Source: Muribaculaceae bacterium Isolate-002 (NCI) (GTDB taxonomy: Bacteria; Bacteroidota; Bacteroidia; Bacteroidales; Muribaculaceae). Taken from it: DNA of 64,000 nt. This document shows, in pieces, positions 1-8,754 of this stretch (position 1 is its first letter; each line of letters begins with the position of its first letter). Both the position numbers and the translations under genes were made by a program. The stretch covers positions 38,134-102,133 of the forward strand of contig SCEG01000004.1 of the NCBI GenBank assembly GCA_004102805.1. Direction: 5' to 3'. The notes beneath the pieces are model-generated. The model was not told the origin of the DNA and did no database searches. It saw only the letters and a program-made list of their open reading frames with translations.

Positions 1-531
1 GAGACCGAAGCCGAATTCATCAGTCTGTTCACTCCCGACGAGCTGTATGACCTCTGGGAGGTAATCAACGCATCGTTTTATATCACGAACTCAAGCTATC
101 CGCGCAGCGACGGTCTTAACGTCGACAACGCGAAAAACCTTCTGCGCAACATACTTGACACCGCCGACAGCTATGTCGACAACGGCCGCCACGGAGCTAC
201 ACTCCGTTTCGGCCACGACGGAAACATCGTGCCGCTTGCCGCTCTGATGCGTTTCACAGGCTGTCACGGTTATTCCGCCGGGCTTGACGACATTGCAGAT
301 GTGTGGCAGTCATATAATATCTCTCCCATGGCCTCCAACATGCAGATGATATTCTTCCGCAACAAACAGGGTGATGTCATTGTCAAGTTCATGATGAACG
401 AGAAGGAGACAGCCATTGACATGCCGAGCGATATTTTCCCGTTCTACCGATGGGAAGAAGTCCGCAAATATTTCAATGAGACAATCGACACCCCGTCGAT
501 TGAGTTTTGTCCTAAAGAATTACGCCAATGA
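1..531 (+). CDS. Histidine-type acid phosphatase, C-terminal part (partial)
   Basis: The frame is open from the first base, so the gene begins outside the window; about 176 C-terminal residues are present. The segment LRFGHDGNIVPLAALM (about residues 70-85 of the visible part) is the C-terminal HD-bearing signature of branch-2 histidine acid phosphatases, the family of phytases and multiple inositol polyphosphate phosphatases. These hydrolyse phosphate monoesters through a phosphohistidine formed on an N-terminal RHG motif, which lies outside the window; the Asp of the HD pair is the proton donor. Bacteroidales homologues are exported and may act on phytate, but substrate is not shown here. 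The stop overlaps the next start by four bases (ATGA), so the two genes are translationally coupled. Confidence 0.8.
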   Translation, partial: ETEAEFISLFTPDELYDLWEVINASFYITNSSYPRSDGLNVDNAKNLLRNILDTADSYVDNGRHGATLRFGHDGNIVPLAALMRFTGCHGYSAGLDDIADVWQSYNISPMASNMQMIFFRNKQGDVIVKFMMNEKETAIDMPSDIFPFYRWEEVRKYFNETIDTPSIEFCPKELRQ

Positions 532-995
532 AAAAGCTGCTTGCACTATTTACCGCGCTATCGCTAATGACCTTCGCGTCATGCTCCGGGAATGACGGAG
601 AGGAAGAAAAGTTCAACAAAACTGAAACATGCGCCCTCATATCGGAATACGATGCAAACGGAGGCACGCTCACCCCCGGGCAGTATTCAATACTGATAAA
701 GAACACCCGCATGCTGTTCAGCGACATCAAGAGCTGTATGAAAGAGCTTATGGAGATAAGCGAACCGTTGCGGTTCGCGCAGGAATATCAGAAGCTCCGC
801 CACGACAGTGAATTTATCGACCGGCTTGTTGTCAGGGAGCAGGTATGGCGTGTGCTTATTCTTGGACAGAAAGGATTTTCGGAGGAGAACAAAGCAGAGT
901 TCAGCGATCTGCCGGACGAATGCATGCTTATCGACTACTATGACGATTGCATACGCACTCGCATCACCGACGCTGAAAACGACAGCATAATGTAA
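528..995 (+). CDS. Small hypothetical lipoprotein
   Basis: The 155-residue product starts with a lysine-charged hydrophobic leader ending in a lipobox-like FASC at residues 16-19, so it is probably a lipoprotein anchored at the cell envelope. The rest is hydrophilic and mostly helical in composition, with no motif I recognise. Its start codon overlaps the stop of the phosphatase gene, which suggests co-expression and a possible accessory role, but function is unknown. A strong hairpin terminator follows it. Confidence 0.75.
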   Translation: MKKLLALFTALSLMTFASCSGNDGEEEKFNKTETCALISEYDANGGTLTPGQYSILIKNTRMLFSDIKSCMKELMEISEPLRFAQEYQKLRHDSEFIDRLVVREQVWRVLILGQKGFSEENKAEFSDLPDECMLIDYYDDCIRTRITDAENDSIM

Positions 996-1010
996 TAGCA
1001 GTATAGAATA

Positions 1011-1066
1011 AACAGCGGCACAATGGCCGGAGACATTACGTCCCATTCATTGTGCCGCTGTTTTTT
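1011..1066. terminator. Bidirectional intrinsic terminator
   Basis: Perfect 15-base arms (1011-1025 and 1048-1062) enclose a 22-base loop and are followed on the plus strand by six T. It sits between the convergent lipoprotein gene and surE and can serve both. Confidence 0.85.
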
Positions 1067-1077
1067 ATGTAATCACG

Positions 1078-1854
1078 TCAGCCAATTATAGCCTCTACTG
1101 CTTTTATCGCGCTGACGTTTGTCTGGTCAGGAGTGACAGGTACGACCGTCGCATAGTTGCGGTCAAGCCAATAGAGATCGGTGTCATCGGCGTCAGGCTC
1201 GTCGTTGATCTGCTTTCCGGTGAGCCAGTAGAACGGACGTCCCGACGGGTCGGTATACTCTCGGTATTCTTCTGTCCAGTGACTTTTGGCCGAGCGCACC
1301 ACTCTGAGTCCTTCGATTGCCACCTTAGCCGGAAAATTCACATTAAGACACAGCCCTTCGGGCAATCCCGATGCGATGACCGCACGCGATATCTTCTCGA
1401 CATAAGGCATTGCCTGCGTGAAGTCGGCGGCCATTGAATGATGAGTCAGCGAATATCCTATCGCCGGTATTCCAATCATGCATGCCTCCATGACAGCCCC
1501 CATAGTGCCGGAATATATGAGATTGTTGCCGGCATTCGAGCCATGGTTTATGCCGCACAGCATGAGATCGGGACGTCGCGGCAATATATTGTGCATTGCG
1601 AGCTTGATGCAGTCGACCGGCGTACCGCTGACGCTGAATACTCGCACATTGCCGTCATATCCGCTGCTGTTATGCTCGGTGATGCGCAGCGGAGTGTTTA
1701 CCGACATGGCCGACGACATTCCCGACTGCGGAGCTGACGGCGCCACGATATAGACATCGCCCAGCCGCTGTGCAATGCCGGCCAGCACGTGTATGCCGGG
1801 AGCGGCGATACCGTCATCATTGCTTATAAGTATCAAAGGTGTTTCCATAATCAA
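1078..1854 (-). CDS. surE: 5'/3'-nucleotidase SurE
   Basis: SurE dephosphorylates nucleoside 5'- and 3'-monophosphates in the cytoplasm with a divalent metal and is linked to stationary-phase survival. The 258-residue product has the family's N-terminal LISNDDGIAAPGI, with the metal-binding Asp pair, and the GINHGSNAGNNLIYSGTMGA segment that carries the conserved Asn and Ser of the active site. Length matches the family. The annotated start gives Met-Ile-Met; the second Met (1848) is equally possible. It is transcribed divergently from parA; its own promoter is seen at 1875-1906. Confidence 0.93.
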   Translation of the reverse strand: MIMETPLILISNDDGIAAPGIHVLAGIAQRLGDVYIVAPSAPQSGMSSAMSVNTPLRITEHNSSGYDGNVRVFSVSGTPVDCIKLAMHNILPRRPDLMLCGINHGSNAGNNLIYSGTMGAVMEACMIGIPAIGYSLTHHSMAADFTQAMPYVEKISRAVIASGLPEGLCLNVNFPAKVAIEGLRVVRSAKSHWTEEYREYTDPSGRPFYWLTGKQINDEPDADDTDLYWLDRNYATVVPVTPDQTNVSAIKAVEAIIG

Positions 1855-1874
1855 AATATTGTTTTATCTGATAA

Positions 1875-1906
1875 CAAAGATACTCAATAGCGACGAAATA
1901 CACAAA
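1875..1906 (-). promoter_or_regulatory. Bacteroidetes-type promoter of surE
   Basis: On the minus strand TATCTTTG (1875-1882) fits the -7 box TAnnTTTG, and TTTG (1903-1906) lies 20 bases upstream, the expected -33 spacing. It points toward surE, whose start is about 20-27 bases downstream. Confidence 0.65.
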
Positions 1907-1914
1907 TCAACAAA

Positions 1915-2026
1915 TGTTCCACGGCCACTTATCAACAATCATCGACAGTTATCAACATATTTGGTTCTTTGATGATTATTAACTTTGCAATGCGGGCGAA
2001 ATGTTGTTTATTTGCACCGTGAAACA
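1915..2026. promoter_or_regulatory. parS half-sites and DnaA-box-like repeats upstream of parA
   Basis: TGTTCCACG (1915-1923) matches the left half and CGTGAAACA (2018-2026) the right half of the ParB target parS (TGTTNCACGTGNAACA); neither has its partner half. TTATCAACA occurs twice (1929-1937 and 1949-1957), 20 bases apart, one mismatch from the DnaA box TTATNCACA. They flank or overlap the parA promoter, so autoregulation by ParA/ParB is possible. Function is inferred only. Confidence 0.35.
1980..1987 (+). promoter_or_regulatory. Candidate -7 box of the parA operon
   Basis: TAACTTTG matches TAnnTTTG. A TTTG at 1960-1963 lies 16 bases upstream, somewhat short for a -33 element. The predicted start point is about 50 bases before parA. 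Confidence 0.5.
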
Positions 2027-2040
2027 TTTTTCAATCTAAT

Positions 2041-2811
2041 ATGTGTATGGGAAAAATCATCGCGATAGCCAACCAGAAAGGAGGTGTCGGAAAAACAACC
2101 ACGACCATCAATCTCGGAGCCTCTCTCGCCTCGTCGGGGAAACGCACGCTGATCATTGACGCCGACCCGCAGGCCAACGCCACTTCAGGCTACGGCATCG
2201 ACCCGCGCTCAATGACATCGTCGATTTACGAATGTCTGGTCGACGGATATCCGGTCGACGGCTCACAAGTAAAGACCTGCGTCGAAAACCTCGACCTCGT
2301 GGGCTCGCGCATTGACCTCGCAGGCGCTGAAATCGAGCTCATCAACAAGCCCAACCGCGAGCGTGTGCTTGCCAATCTGCTCGAACCGCTCAAAACGGTC
2401 TACGACTATATACTTATCGACTGCTCCCCTTCTCTCGGCCTCATCACAGTCAATGCCCTCACTGCCGCCAACTCCGTAATCATTCCGGTGCAGGCCGAAT
2501 ATTTCGCACTCGAAGGAATATCAAAACTGCTCAACACGATACGCATCATAAAGTCGAAGCTCAATCCCGCACTTGAAATCGAAGGATTTCTGCTCACAAT
2601 GTATGACGCGCGTCTGCGTCTTGCCAACCAGATCTATGAAGAGCTCAAGGGGCACTTCGCCGACATGGTGTTTGACACCGTGATACCACGCAACATACGC
2701 CTGAGCGAAGCGCCGTCACACGGACTTCCGGCAATACTCTACGACCCGGAAAGCCGCGGCGCAACGTCTCACATCATGCTCGCCAAGGAAATAATCGGCA
2801 AAAACAGATAA
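2041..2811 (+). CDS. parA: Chromosome partitioning ATPase ParA (Soj)
   Basis: ParA is a cytoplasmic ATPase that binds DNA nonspecifically as an ATP dimer and moves ParB-parS complexes. The deviant Walker A motif KGGVGKTT is at residues 13-20, the A' region is LIIDADPQANATSGYG, and the Walker B region is YILIDCSPSLGL. The 256-residue length is that of the small chromosomal Soj class without an N-terminal DNA-binding domain. The ATG at 2047 gives the usual MGKII start and is as likely as 2041. parB follows 61 bases downstream. Confidence 0.94.
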   Translation: MCMGKIIAIANQKGGVGKTTTTINLGASLASSGKRTLIIDADPQANATSGYGIDPRSMTSSIYECLVDGYPVDGSQVKTCVENLDLVGSRIDLAGAEIELINKPNRERVLANLLEPLKTVYDYILIDCSPSLGLITVNALTAANSVIIPVQAEYFALEGISKLLNTIRIIKSKLNPALEIEGFLLTMYDARLRLANQIYEELKGHFADMVFDTVIPRNIRLSEAPSHGLPAILYDPESRGATSHIMLAKEIIGKNR

Positions 2812-2872
2812 CAGCGCCACCGGCTGAAAAAACGCATCTGACTTACAAACAACCATCGAACACAAGAATACA

Positions 2873-3760
2873 ATGTCATTACCCAAACGCAATGCATTAG
2901 GCCGCGGACTCGACTCTCTGATAGCCATGGACGATGTTCCGGCTCGCGGGTCGTCGGTCATCAACGAAATAGCGCTCGACGCCATAACACCCAACCCGGG
3001 ACAGCCGCGTACCACATTTGACGAGGACGCCCTCAATGATCTCGCTGTATCAATACGCGAAATAGGCATCATACAGCCGCTCTCGCTCCGTAAAATCGGT
3101 CCGGAGCAATATCAGATTATTGCCGGCGAACGCCGTTACCGCGCAGCCATCAAAGCCGGACTGACAACCGTGCCGGCATATATCCGTTCGGCCAACGACA
3201 CGGAGCTGACCGAGATGGCGCTCATAGAGAATATACAGCGAGAGGATCTCAACGCAATAGAAATCGCCCTTACGTTCAAGAAACTCATCGACCAATACAG
3301 CCTGACACAGGAGCGTCTGAGCGAACGCATAGGCAAAAAACGCGCCACAATAGCCAACTTTCTGCGTCTGCTGCGGCTTCCTGCCGAAGTGCAGCTCGGT
3401 CTGCGCGACAAGCGCCTTGACATGGGGCATGCCCGCGCACTTCTTTCAATCGACAATCCCGCTCTGCAATTAAAGCTCTACAACGAGATTTTGCGTCAGG
3501 GTCTCTCTGTGCGCCGCGTTGAGGAACTTGCCAAAGCCTATCAGCTTGCCGACTCCGCACCGAAGAAAGAGAAAGCAACGCCCGCGTCAAACCGCGAGTT
3601 CGAGACACTGCGCCGACAGTTGTCGTCGGCATTCAACACCCCGGTGCAGTTTGCATGCGACAACTCCGGAAAAGGAAAAATCACATTCCCGTTCAAAAAT
3701 CAGGATGAACTTGCCAAATTAATTACTATCTTTGATAGTCTGAAAACAAGAGAACAATAG
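2873..3760 (+). CDS. parB: Chromosome partitioning protein ParB (Spo0J)
   Basis: ParB is the CTP-dependent DNA clamp that loads at parS and works with ParA in origin segregation. The N-terminal ParB/Srx domain shows NPGQPRTTFDEDAL, the CTP-binding AGERRYRAA and ENIQREDLNAIE boxes; a central helix-turn-helix (LTQERLSERIGKKRATI) and the MGHARALLSI segment follow, then a C-terminal dimerisation region. The 295-residue length is normal. It lies in the surE-parA-parB-DUF5683-transglycosylase neighbourhood common in Bacteroidales. Confidence 0.94.
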   Translation: MSLPKRNALGRGLDSLIAMDDVPARGSSVINEIALDAITPNPGQPRTTFDEDALNDLAVSIREIGIIQPLSLRKIGPEQYQIIAGERRYRAAIKAGLTTVPAYIRSANDTELTEMALIENIQREDLNAIEIALTFKKLIDQYSLTQERLSERIGKKRATIANFLRLLRLPAEVQLGLRDKRLDMGHARALLSIDNPALQLKLYNEILRQGLSVRRVEELAKAYQLADSAPKKEKATPASNREFETLRRQLSSAFNTPVQFACDNSGKGKITFPFKNQDELAKLITIFDSLKTREQ

Positions 3761-3822
3761 GCACAAAGCGGCGCAGTTGCAGACAAAGACATCCAACTCG
3801 CTACCGCTTAGCCGTTTATGCA

Positions 3823-4650
3823 ATGAAAAAAGAGAATACATCAAAAAAAGAATATATCACTGCGGTCGCCGGAAAGTCACTGTTGTCACTTCTGGCGGCG
3901 CTTTTGCTGTGCCCATTTAACCTTTTTTCAAATTCTTTTGCAATTGGCTCGGCTGACGATGACCCGCAGCTTCCGCAAAGCATTCCGGTGGGCGAGACAC
4001 CGTTGCCGCAAGGTTCGGAAATTGTCGGAGAACAGATAATCAACAATGGCGACCGCATCAAATTCATACCGTCAGACACGGTAAATGTGGTCAACACCGC
4101 AGCCATTGCCGACTCCATAGCCGGAATTACCGACGAGTGGGTGCCACGGCAGATCGAGTTCAACCCCGACCCCACGAGAGCGGTGTGGCTCGCAGCTCTT
4201 TTCCCCGGACTCGGACAAGTCTACAACCGGCGCTACTGGAAACTTCCGCTGATAGTGGGCGGATACCTCGGTCTCGGATACGCCACGAGCTGGAACAACG
4301 GCATGCTTACCGACTACACCAAAGCGTATGCCGATATAATGGACAATGACCCGACCACCAACAGCTACATGGATTTCTTCCCCTCGACAGTAAAAGAGGA
4401 GGATCTTGACAAGACATGGCTGACCAATATATTGCGTTCGCGCAAAAACTACTTCCGGCGCAACCGCGATCTGTGCATCATCGGCATGGTAGCAGTGTAT
4501 CTGGTAGCCATAGTCGATGCATACGTCGACGCGTCGCTGGCTCATTTCGACATTTCCCCCGACCTTTCGATGGAAGTATATCCGTCGCTCATACAGGACG
4601 GACGCACACGACTTCCGTCAATGGGACTGCAATGGGCCATAACATTCTGA
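3823..4650 (+). CDS. DUF5683 family membrane protein
   Basis: The 275-residue protein has an N-terminal hydrophobic segment, a linker of about 90 residues, then the DUF5683 hallmark RAVWLAALFPGLGQVYNRRY, followed by a hydrophobic stretch with repeated Gly (IVGGYLGLGYA) and another membrane segment (IIGMVAVYLVAIVDAYVDA). The family is nearly confined to Bacteroidetes, sits next to parB, and has no proven function. The context suggests an envelope role connected with division or segregation, which is only inference. It is followed 29 bases later by the transglycosylase gene. Confidence 0.8.
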   Translation: MKKENTSKKEYITAVAGKSLLSLLAALLLCPFNLFSNSFAIGSADDDPQLPQSIPVGETPLPQGSEIVGEQIINNGDRIKFIPSDTVNVVNTAAIADSIAGITDEWVPRQIEFNPDPTRAVWLAALFPGLGQVYNRRYWKLPLIVGGYLGLGYATSWNNGMLTDYTKAYADIMDNDPTTNSYMDFFPSTVKEEDLDKTWLTNILRSRKNYFRRNRDLCIIGMVAVYLVAIVDAYVDASLAHFDISPDLSMEVYPSLIQDGRTRLPSMGLQWAITF

Positions 4651-4679
4651 CAAGCAATCAACGCAAAATCAACATCCTG

Positions 4680-6548
4680 ATGAACAAGATATTCCGCAAC
4701 ATAACCACAGCATTGTCTCTTGCCGCATCGGTTGCCGGCGCCACGGCCGCCGATATCCTCTCGGTCAGAGACACAATAACAGATCCGCATATTGTCTATC
4801 CGGCAAGTTTCGAGGCCGACACGCACCTGATGATGCAGAACTGGTATATGCAGAATTATACCGAACTGGCTCGTGGCGACTATGGCTCAGGCTCCACGGT
4901 TGAACCGACCGACGAAGAGCTCATACAGCGTCTGATGTCGATGCCGACAGTAATCGAAATGCCGTTTAACTCGGTTGTCAAATCATACATCAAGATGTAT
5001 GTCGACCGTCGCCGTTCGCTTGTCGAGAACATGCTCGGCATGTCGACCTACTACATGCCCATATTCGAGCAGGCACTCGAGCAGGAAGGTGTTCCGATGG
5101 AACTGAAATATCTGCCCATAATCGAGTCGGCGCTCAACCCCAACGCTGTGTCACCCGCCGGAGCCACCGGTCTGTGGCAGTTCATGCTTCCAACAGCGCG
5201 CGGTCTCGGCATGGAGATAAATTCGCTCGTCGACGAGCGCCGCGACCCCATACGCTCGTCACAGATGGCAGCACGCTATCTCAAGCAGCTCCACGACATC
5301 TACGGAGACTGGTCGCTTGCCATCGCTGCCTACAACTGCGGCCCGGGCAATGTCAACAAAGCAATACGCCGTGCCGGCGACGGTGAGAAAAAAGACTTCT
5401 GGGAGATTTATCCCTATCTTCCGGCCGAGACACGTGGATATCTGCCGGGGTTTATCGCGGCCAACTACGCGATGAATTATTATGACAAGCACAACATCTC
5501 GCCCGCTCTTGCACGACGTCCTATCGTAACAGACTCAGTCTATGTAAAAAAACGTGTCTACTTCCAGCAGATTGCCGATGTGCTCAACATTCCCATCGAG
5601 GAGATACGCACGCTCAATCCGCAATATCGTCAGGACGTGATACCCGGCGATATAAAGGCTTATCCGCTTGTGCTTCCGTCGCATCAGGCTCTCTGCTACA
5701 TAATCTCCGAGGACAGCATCGTGGCTCACGACGCTGCCAAGTATTCACGCCGCGGAGTCGTGGAGCCATCGACCGGCGCATCCAAAATAAGTGATGACGG
5801 CAAATATATAATCACCGAAGAGGTCAAATTCCACAAAGTCAAGAAAGGAGACACATTCAGCGGCCTTGCGCGACGCTATGGCGTGACAGCCGCCTCAATC
5901 AAGAAGGCAAACGGCATAAAGACACTACGCCGCGGACGAACGATAAAGATTGTCACAATCAAAAAGACACTTAAACCGGAAGAGCCCAAAGTGGAAACTC
6001 CGGCTGAGACCGTACCCGAAACAACCGTACCCGAAACAACGGATAACTCCGACAACAAACTTATGGCAGAGAATTCAGCCGATGACACTGTCGCTGTCGA
6101 GCCGGAAACCGATGAACCCGAAACACCCGACACGGATGATGACACCGACGCATCGGAAATACAAGGAGAAGCGTCTGATGTGCCAACCGTTGCCGGCGGA
6201 ACGGGCAAAACACTGTCAGGCGCAACCGCCGCTGACGACCCTTCTGCCGATGCCGTAAGGCAGCGCATACAGTCGACATTCAACTCACGCAAACAGTCTC
6301 CGGCACAGAATGCGGAAGAAACAACGGACGCGACACCGAAGCCGGAACAGCCGGCCGCCAAACCCGCCGCTGCAAAAACATCAAAAGAGAAAGACAGCGC
6401 ACCACGTCCGGTCTACCATAAAGTGAAACAGGGCGAGACTCTGTCTAAAATAGCCCGGCGCTACGGCACAACCGTCAAGAAGCTTCAGCGACTCAACGGC
6501 ACTGACGGCTCGAAACTGAGAATCGGCCAGCGCGTCAGAGTCAAATGA
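4680..6548 (+). CDS. LysM-containing membrane-bound lytic transglycosylase (MltD-like)
   Basis: The enzyme cleaves the MurNAc-GlcNAc bond of peptidoglycan to a 1,6-anhydro product. From the ATG at 4680 the product has 622 residues: a signal peptide, an SLT domain with catalytic Glu139 in PIIESALNPNAVSPAGATGL and the AIAAYNCGPGNV box, then a LysM module near residues 383-425, a Pro/Glu/Thr-rich linker of about 150 residues, and a second LysM module at about 578-622. The open frame extends upstream into DUF5683, but only this start gives a signal peptide. The acidic linker probably spans the periplasm. Confidence 0.9.
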   Translation: MNKIFRNITTALSLAASVAGATAADILSVRDTITDPHIVYPASFEADTHLMMQNWYMQNYTELARGDYGSGSTVEPTDEELIQRLMSMPTVIEMPFNSVVKSYIKMYVDRRRSLVENMLGMSTYYMPIFEQALEQEGVPMELKYLPIIESALNPNAVSPAGATGLWQFMLPTARGLGMEINSLVDERRDPIRSSQMAARYLKQLHDIYGDWSLAIAAYNCGPGNVNKAIRRAGDGEKKDFWEIYPYLPAETRGYLPGFIAANYAMNYYDKHNISPALARRPIVTDSVYVKKRVYFQQIADVLNIPIEEIRTLNPQYRQDVIPGDIKAYPLVLPSHQALCYIISEDSIVAHDAAKYSRRGVVEPSTGASKISDDGKYIITEEVKFHKVKKGDTFSGLARRYGVTAASIKKANGIKTLRRGRTIKIVTIKKTLKPEEPKVETPAETVPETTVPETTDNSDNKLMAENSADDTVAVEPETDEPETPDTDDDTDASEIQGEASDVPTVAGGTGKTLSGATAADDPSADAVRQRIQSTFNSRKQSPAQNAEETTDATPKPEQPAAKPAAAKTSKEKDSAPRPVYHKVKQGETLSKIARRYGTTVKKLQRLNGTDGSKLRIGQRVRVK

Positions 6549-6595
6549 CGCATAGCCTTTTCATCACAAGCCCCACCACAAGCGAAAGCTAAACA

Positions 6596-7819
6596 ATGGA
6601 CAACAACGTAAAAGATATAAACATTGAGGAATTTGACTATCCGCTCCCCGACGAGCGGATAGCAAAGCATCCACTCGAGCAGCGCGACGCATGCCGGCTG
6701 CTTGTGCGCCATGCCGACGGCTCAATCTCTGACCATGTATTCTCCGAACTCGATAGTCTGCTTCCCGCCGACTCGATGCTGATTTACAACAACACACGTG
6801 TGATCAACGCGCGCCTTCGTTTCCGCAAGGGGGAAAACGGCACCGGAGCCCTGATAGAGATATTCTGTCTTGAACCTGACACTCCGGCCGATTATGCACA
6901 GAACTTCGCATCGACCACCGGCTGCTCCTGGACATGCTTCGTAGGCAATTCCAAACGATGGAAATCAGGGGCTCTTTCAGCTGAAATCGACATTGATGGC
7001 AAAACGGTCACACTCATGGCCGAACGTGTCGCGCGTCACGACAACACGTCTGTAGTGCGTTTCTCATGGGACAATCACGCAGTCACATTCTCTCAGATTA
7101 TATCTTCGGCCGGAGAAATTCCGATTCCTCCCTATCTCAACCGCTCGACCGAAGCCACCGACAACACCGACTATCAGACTGTCTACAGCCACATCGAAGG
7201 CTCCGTAGCCGCCCCGACAGCCGGACTGCACTTCACCGAACCTCTGCTGCAACGCATCTCACAACGAGGCATTCCACGACGTGAACTCACGCTCCACGTT
7301 GGAGCCGGGACATTCCAGCCTGTCAAAAGTGACACCATAGGCGAACACACCATGCACAGTGAGTGGATCGCAGTCGGCAGGCCGCTCATCGCCGAACTTG
7401 CCGCCACCGACCGCAAAGTGATTGCCGTAGGCACGACATCGGTCAGAACACTCGAAAGCCTCTACCACATCGGCTGTCTTATAAGCGAAGGCAAGCCGGC
7501 CGGAGAAGTGCCCCAATGGTATCCTTATGCGCCGGGGCACCCTTCGCTGTCGCGCAAGGATGCGTTTGGCCGGATACTGAAATATCTTGATGACAACAGT
7601 CTCGCCACTCTGATTGCCGCCACCCGCATCATCATCGCGCCGGGTTACACCTACAGAGTGATTGACGGCATGGTGACAAACTTCCATCAGCCGCGCTCCA
7701 CACTGCTGCTGCTTGTCTCAGCCTTTACCGGCGGCGACTGGCGCCCGATCTACGATTTCGCATTGCAGCATGACTACCGGTTTCTGAGTTATGGCGACGG
7801 ATCTCTCCTACTCAAATAA
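6596..7819 (+). CDS. queA: S-adenosylmethionine:tRNA ribosyltransferase-isomerase QueA
   Basis: QueA transfers the ribosyl part of S-adenosylmethionine to preQ1 at the tRNA wobble base, making epoxyqueuosine. Typical segments are FDYPLPDERIAKHP near the N-terminus, DSMLIYNNTRVINARL, GEIPIPPYLNR, the SVAAPTAGLHFT box and VGAGTFQPV. At 407 residues it is longer than the E. coli enzyme (about 356) because of extra sequence near residues 95-150 and near the C-terminus, a common situation in Bacteroidetes. It starts 47 bases after the transglycosylase gene. Confidence 0.94.
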   Translation: MDNNVKDINIEEFDYPLPDERIAKHPLEQRDACRLLVRHADGSISDHVFSELDSLLPADSMLIYNNTRVINARLRFRKGENGTGALIEIFCLEPDTPADYAQNFASTTGCSWTCFVGNSKRWKSGALSAEIDIDGKTVTLMAERVARHDNTSVVRFSWDNHAVTFSQIISSAGEIPIPPYLNRSTEATDNTDYQTVYSHIEGSVAAPTAGLHFTEPLLQRISQRGIPRRELTLHVGAGTFQPVKSDTIGEHTMHSEWIAVGRPLIAELAATDRKVIAVGTTSVRTLESLYHIGCLISEGKPAGEVPQWYPYAPGHPSLSRKDAFGRILKYLDDNSLATLIAATRIIIAPGYTYRVIDGMVTNFHQPRSTLLLLVSAFTGGDWRPIYDFALQHDYRFLSYGDGSLLLK

Positions 7820-7828
7820 AAGACAATC

Positions 7829-8131
7829 ATGTATATAATAAACACATCTTTTCATGCGGGGCGCCCGGTAGCCGACAGTATTATCGGTGATATCCGCGCC
7901 GGGCTGATGACCATGATGGCTGAGTCAACTCTTTTTACCGACATCATCATGGCCGAGATACTTGTGGAAGTCGACCCCGACTGCAAGAGTTTCACTCTGC
8001 AAGGCAAAGCAAGTGACCTGGACAAAGCTATGGAATGGTTTCAGAGCAAAGGGCAGGAGTTTCTCAACCGACTTCACCGCGACTACGGCCAGAATGTAGT
8101 GTATTTCACCACACCGATGCGACTGTTATAA
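7829..8131 (+). CDS. DUF4286 family protein
   Basis: This 100-residue cytoplasmic protein has no signal peptide or membrane segment. It begins with [10 protein letters not shown] and has the small alpha/beta pattern of DUF4286, a family of unknown function frequent in Bacteroidetes. It starts nine bases after queA and ends ten bases before ruvC, so it is in the same operon. Family assignment is from recalled sequence pattern. Confidence 0.72.
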   Translation: MYIINTSFHAGRPVADSIIGDIRAGLMTMMAESTLFTDIIMAEILVEVDPDCKSFTLQGKASDLDKAMEWFQSKGQEFLNRLHRDYGQNVVYFTTPMRLL

Positions 8132-8141
8132 AGGATATCAG

Positions 8142-8729
8142 ATGGCATCAGCAGAACACCCGCTCAAGGATTGGGACAGAATAATCATAGGCATCGACCC
8201 CGGCACGAATGTGATGGGATATGCCATACTTGGCGTCAAGGGAAAGAAACCGGCCATGATAGCCATGGGAGTGATACAGCTCGACAAATTCGAGAGCCAC
8301 TACCTTAGGTTGCGCCGTATCTATGACCGTGTGCTTGGCCTCGTGGAGCAGTATCTGCCCGATGAAATGGCGATAGAAGCCCCGTTCTTCGGCAAAAACG
8401 TGCAGTCTATGCTGAAGCTCGGACGTGCTCAGGGTGTGGCGATGGCGGCCGCGCTGTCACGCGACATACCCATTACCGAATATGAGCCGCGCAAAATCAA
8501 AATGGCTATAACAGGCAACGGCGCGGCATCAAAAGAGCAGGTAAAGGAACTGTTGCGGCGCATACTCGCCATCCCGGAGGAGAATATGCTCCCGCAACTC
8601 GACGCCACTGACGCTCTTGGCGCTGCACTATGCCACTTTTATGAGTCTGCCAAACCGGCAGTGGCCCGCGGAGCGTCATCGTGGAAATCATTCATTGCCG
8701 CACACCCCGACAGAGTAAAAAAGCAGTAA
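8142..8729 (+). CDS. ruvC: Holliday junction endonuclease RuvC
   Basis: RuvC resolves Holliday junctions by paired nicks within the RuvABC complex. The 195-residue product shows the RNase H-like fold motifs: [15 protein letters not shown] with the first catalytic Asp, [14 protein letters not shown] with the catalytic Glu, and [14 protein letters not shown] with the final Asp pair. Length is a little above the E. coli protein (173) because of an N-terminal extension and a C-terminal tail. It is tightly packed after the DUF4286 gene. Confidence 0.95.
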   Translation: MASAEHPLKDWDRIIIGIDPGTNVMGYAILGVKGKKPAMIAMGVIQLDKFESHYLRLRRIYDRVLGLVEQYLPDEMAIEAPFFGKNVQSMLKLGRAQGVAMAAALSRDIPITEYEPRKIKMAITGNGAASKEQVKELLRRILAIPEENMLPQLDATDALGAALCHFYESAKPAVARGASSWKSFIAAHPDRVKKQ

Positions 8730-8754
8730 ACAGTAAAACGAAAACAGAAACAAA

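Noticed and set aside
1929..1957. Chromosomal replication origin
   Set aside because: Only two imperfect DnaA-like boxes, no dnaA gene and no AT-rich unwinding array; kept only as a weak regulatory observation.
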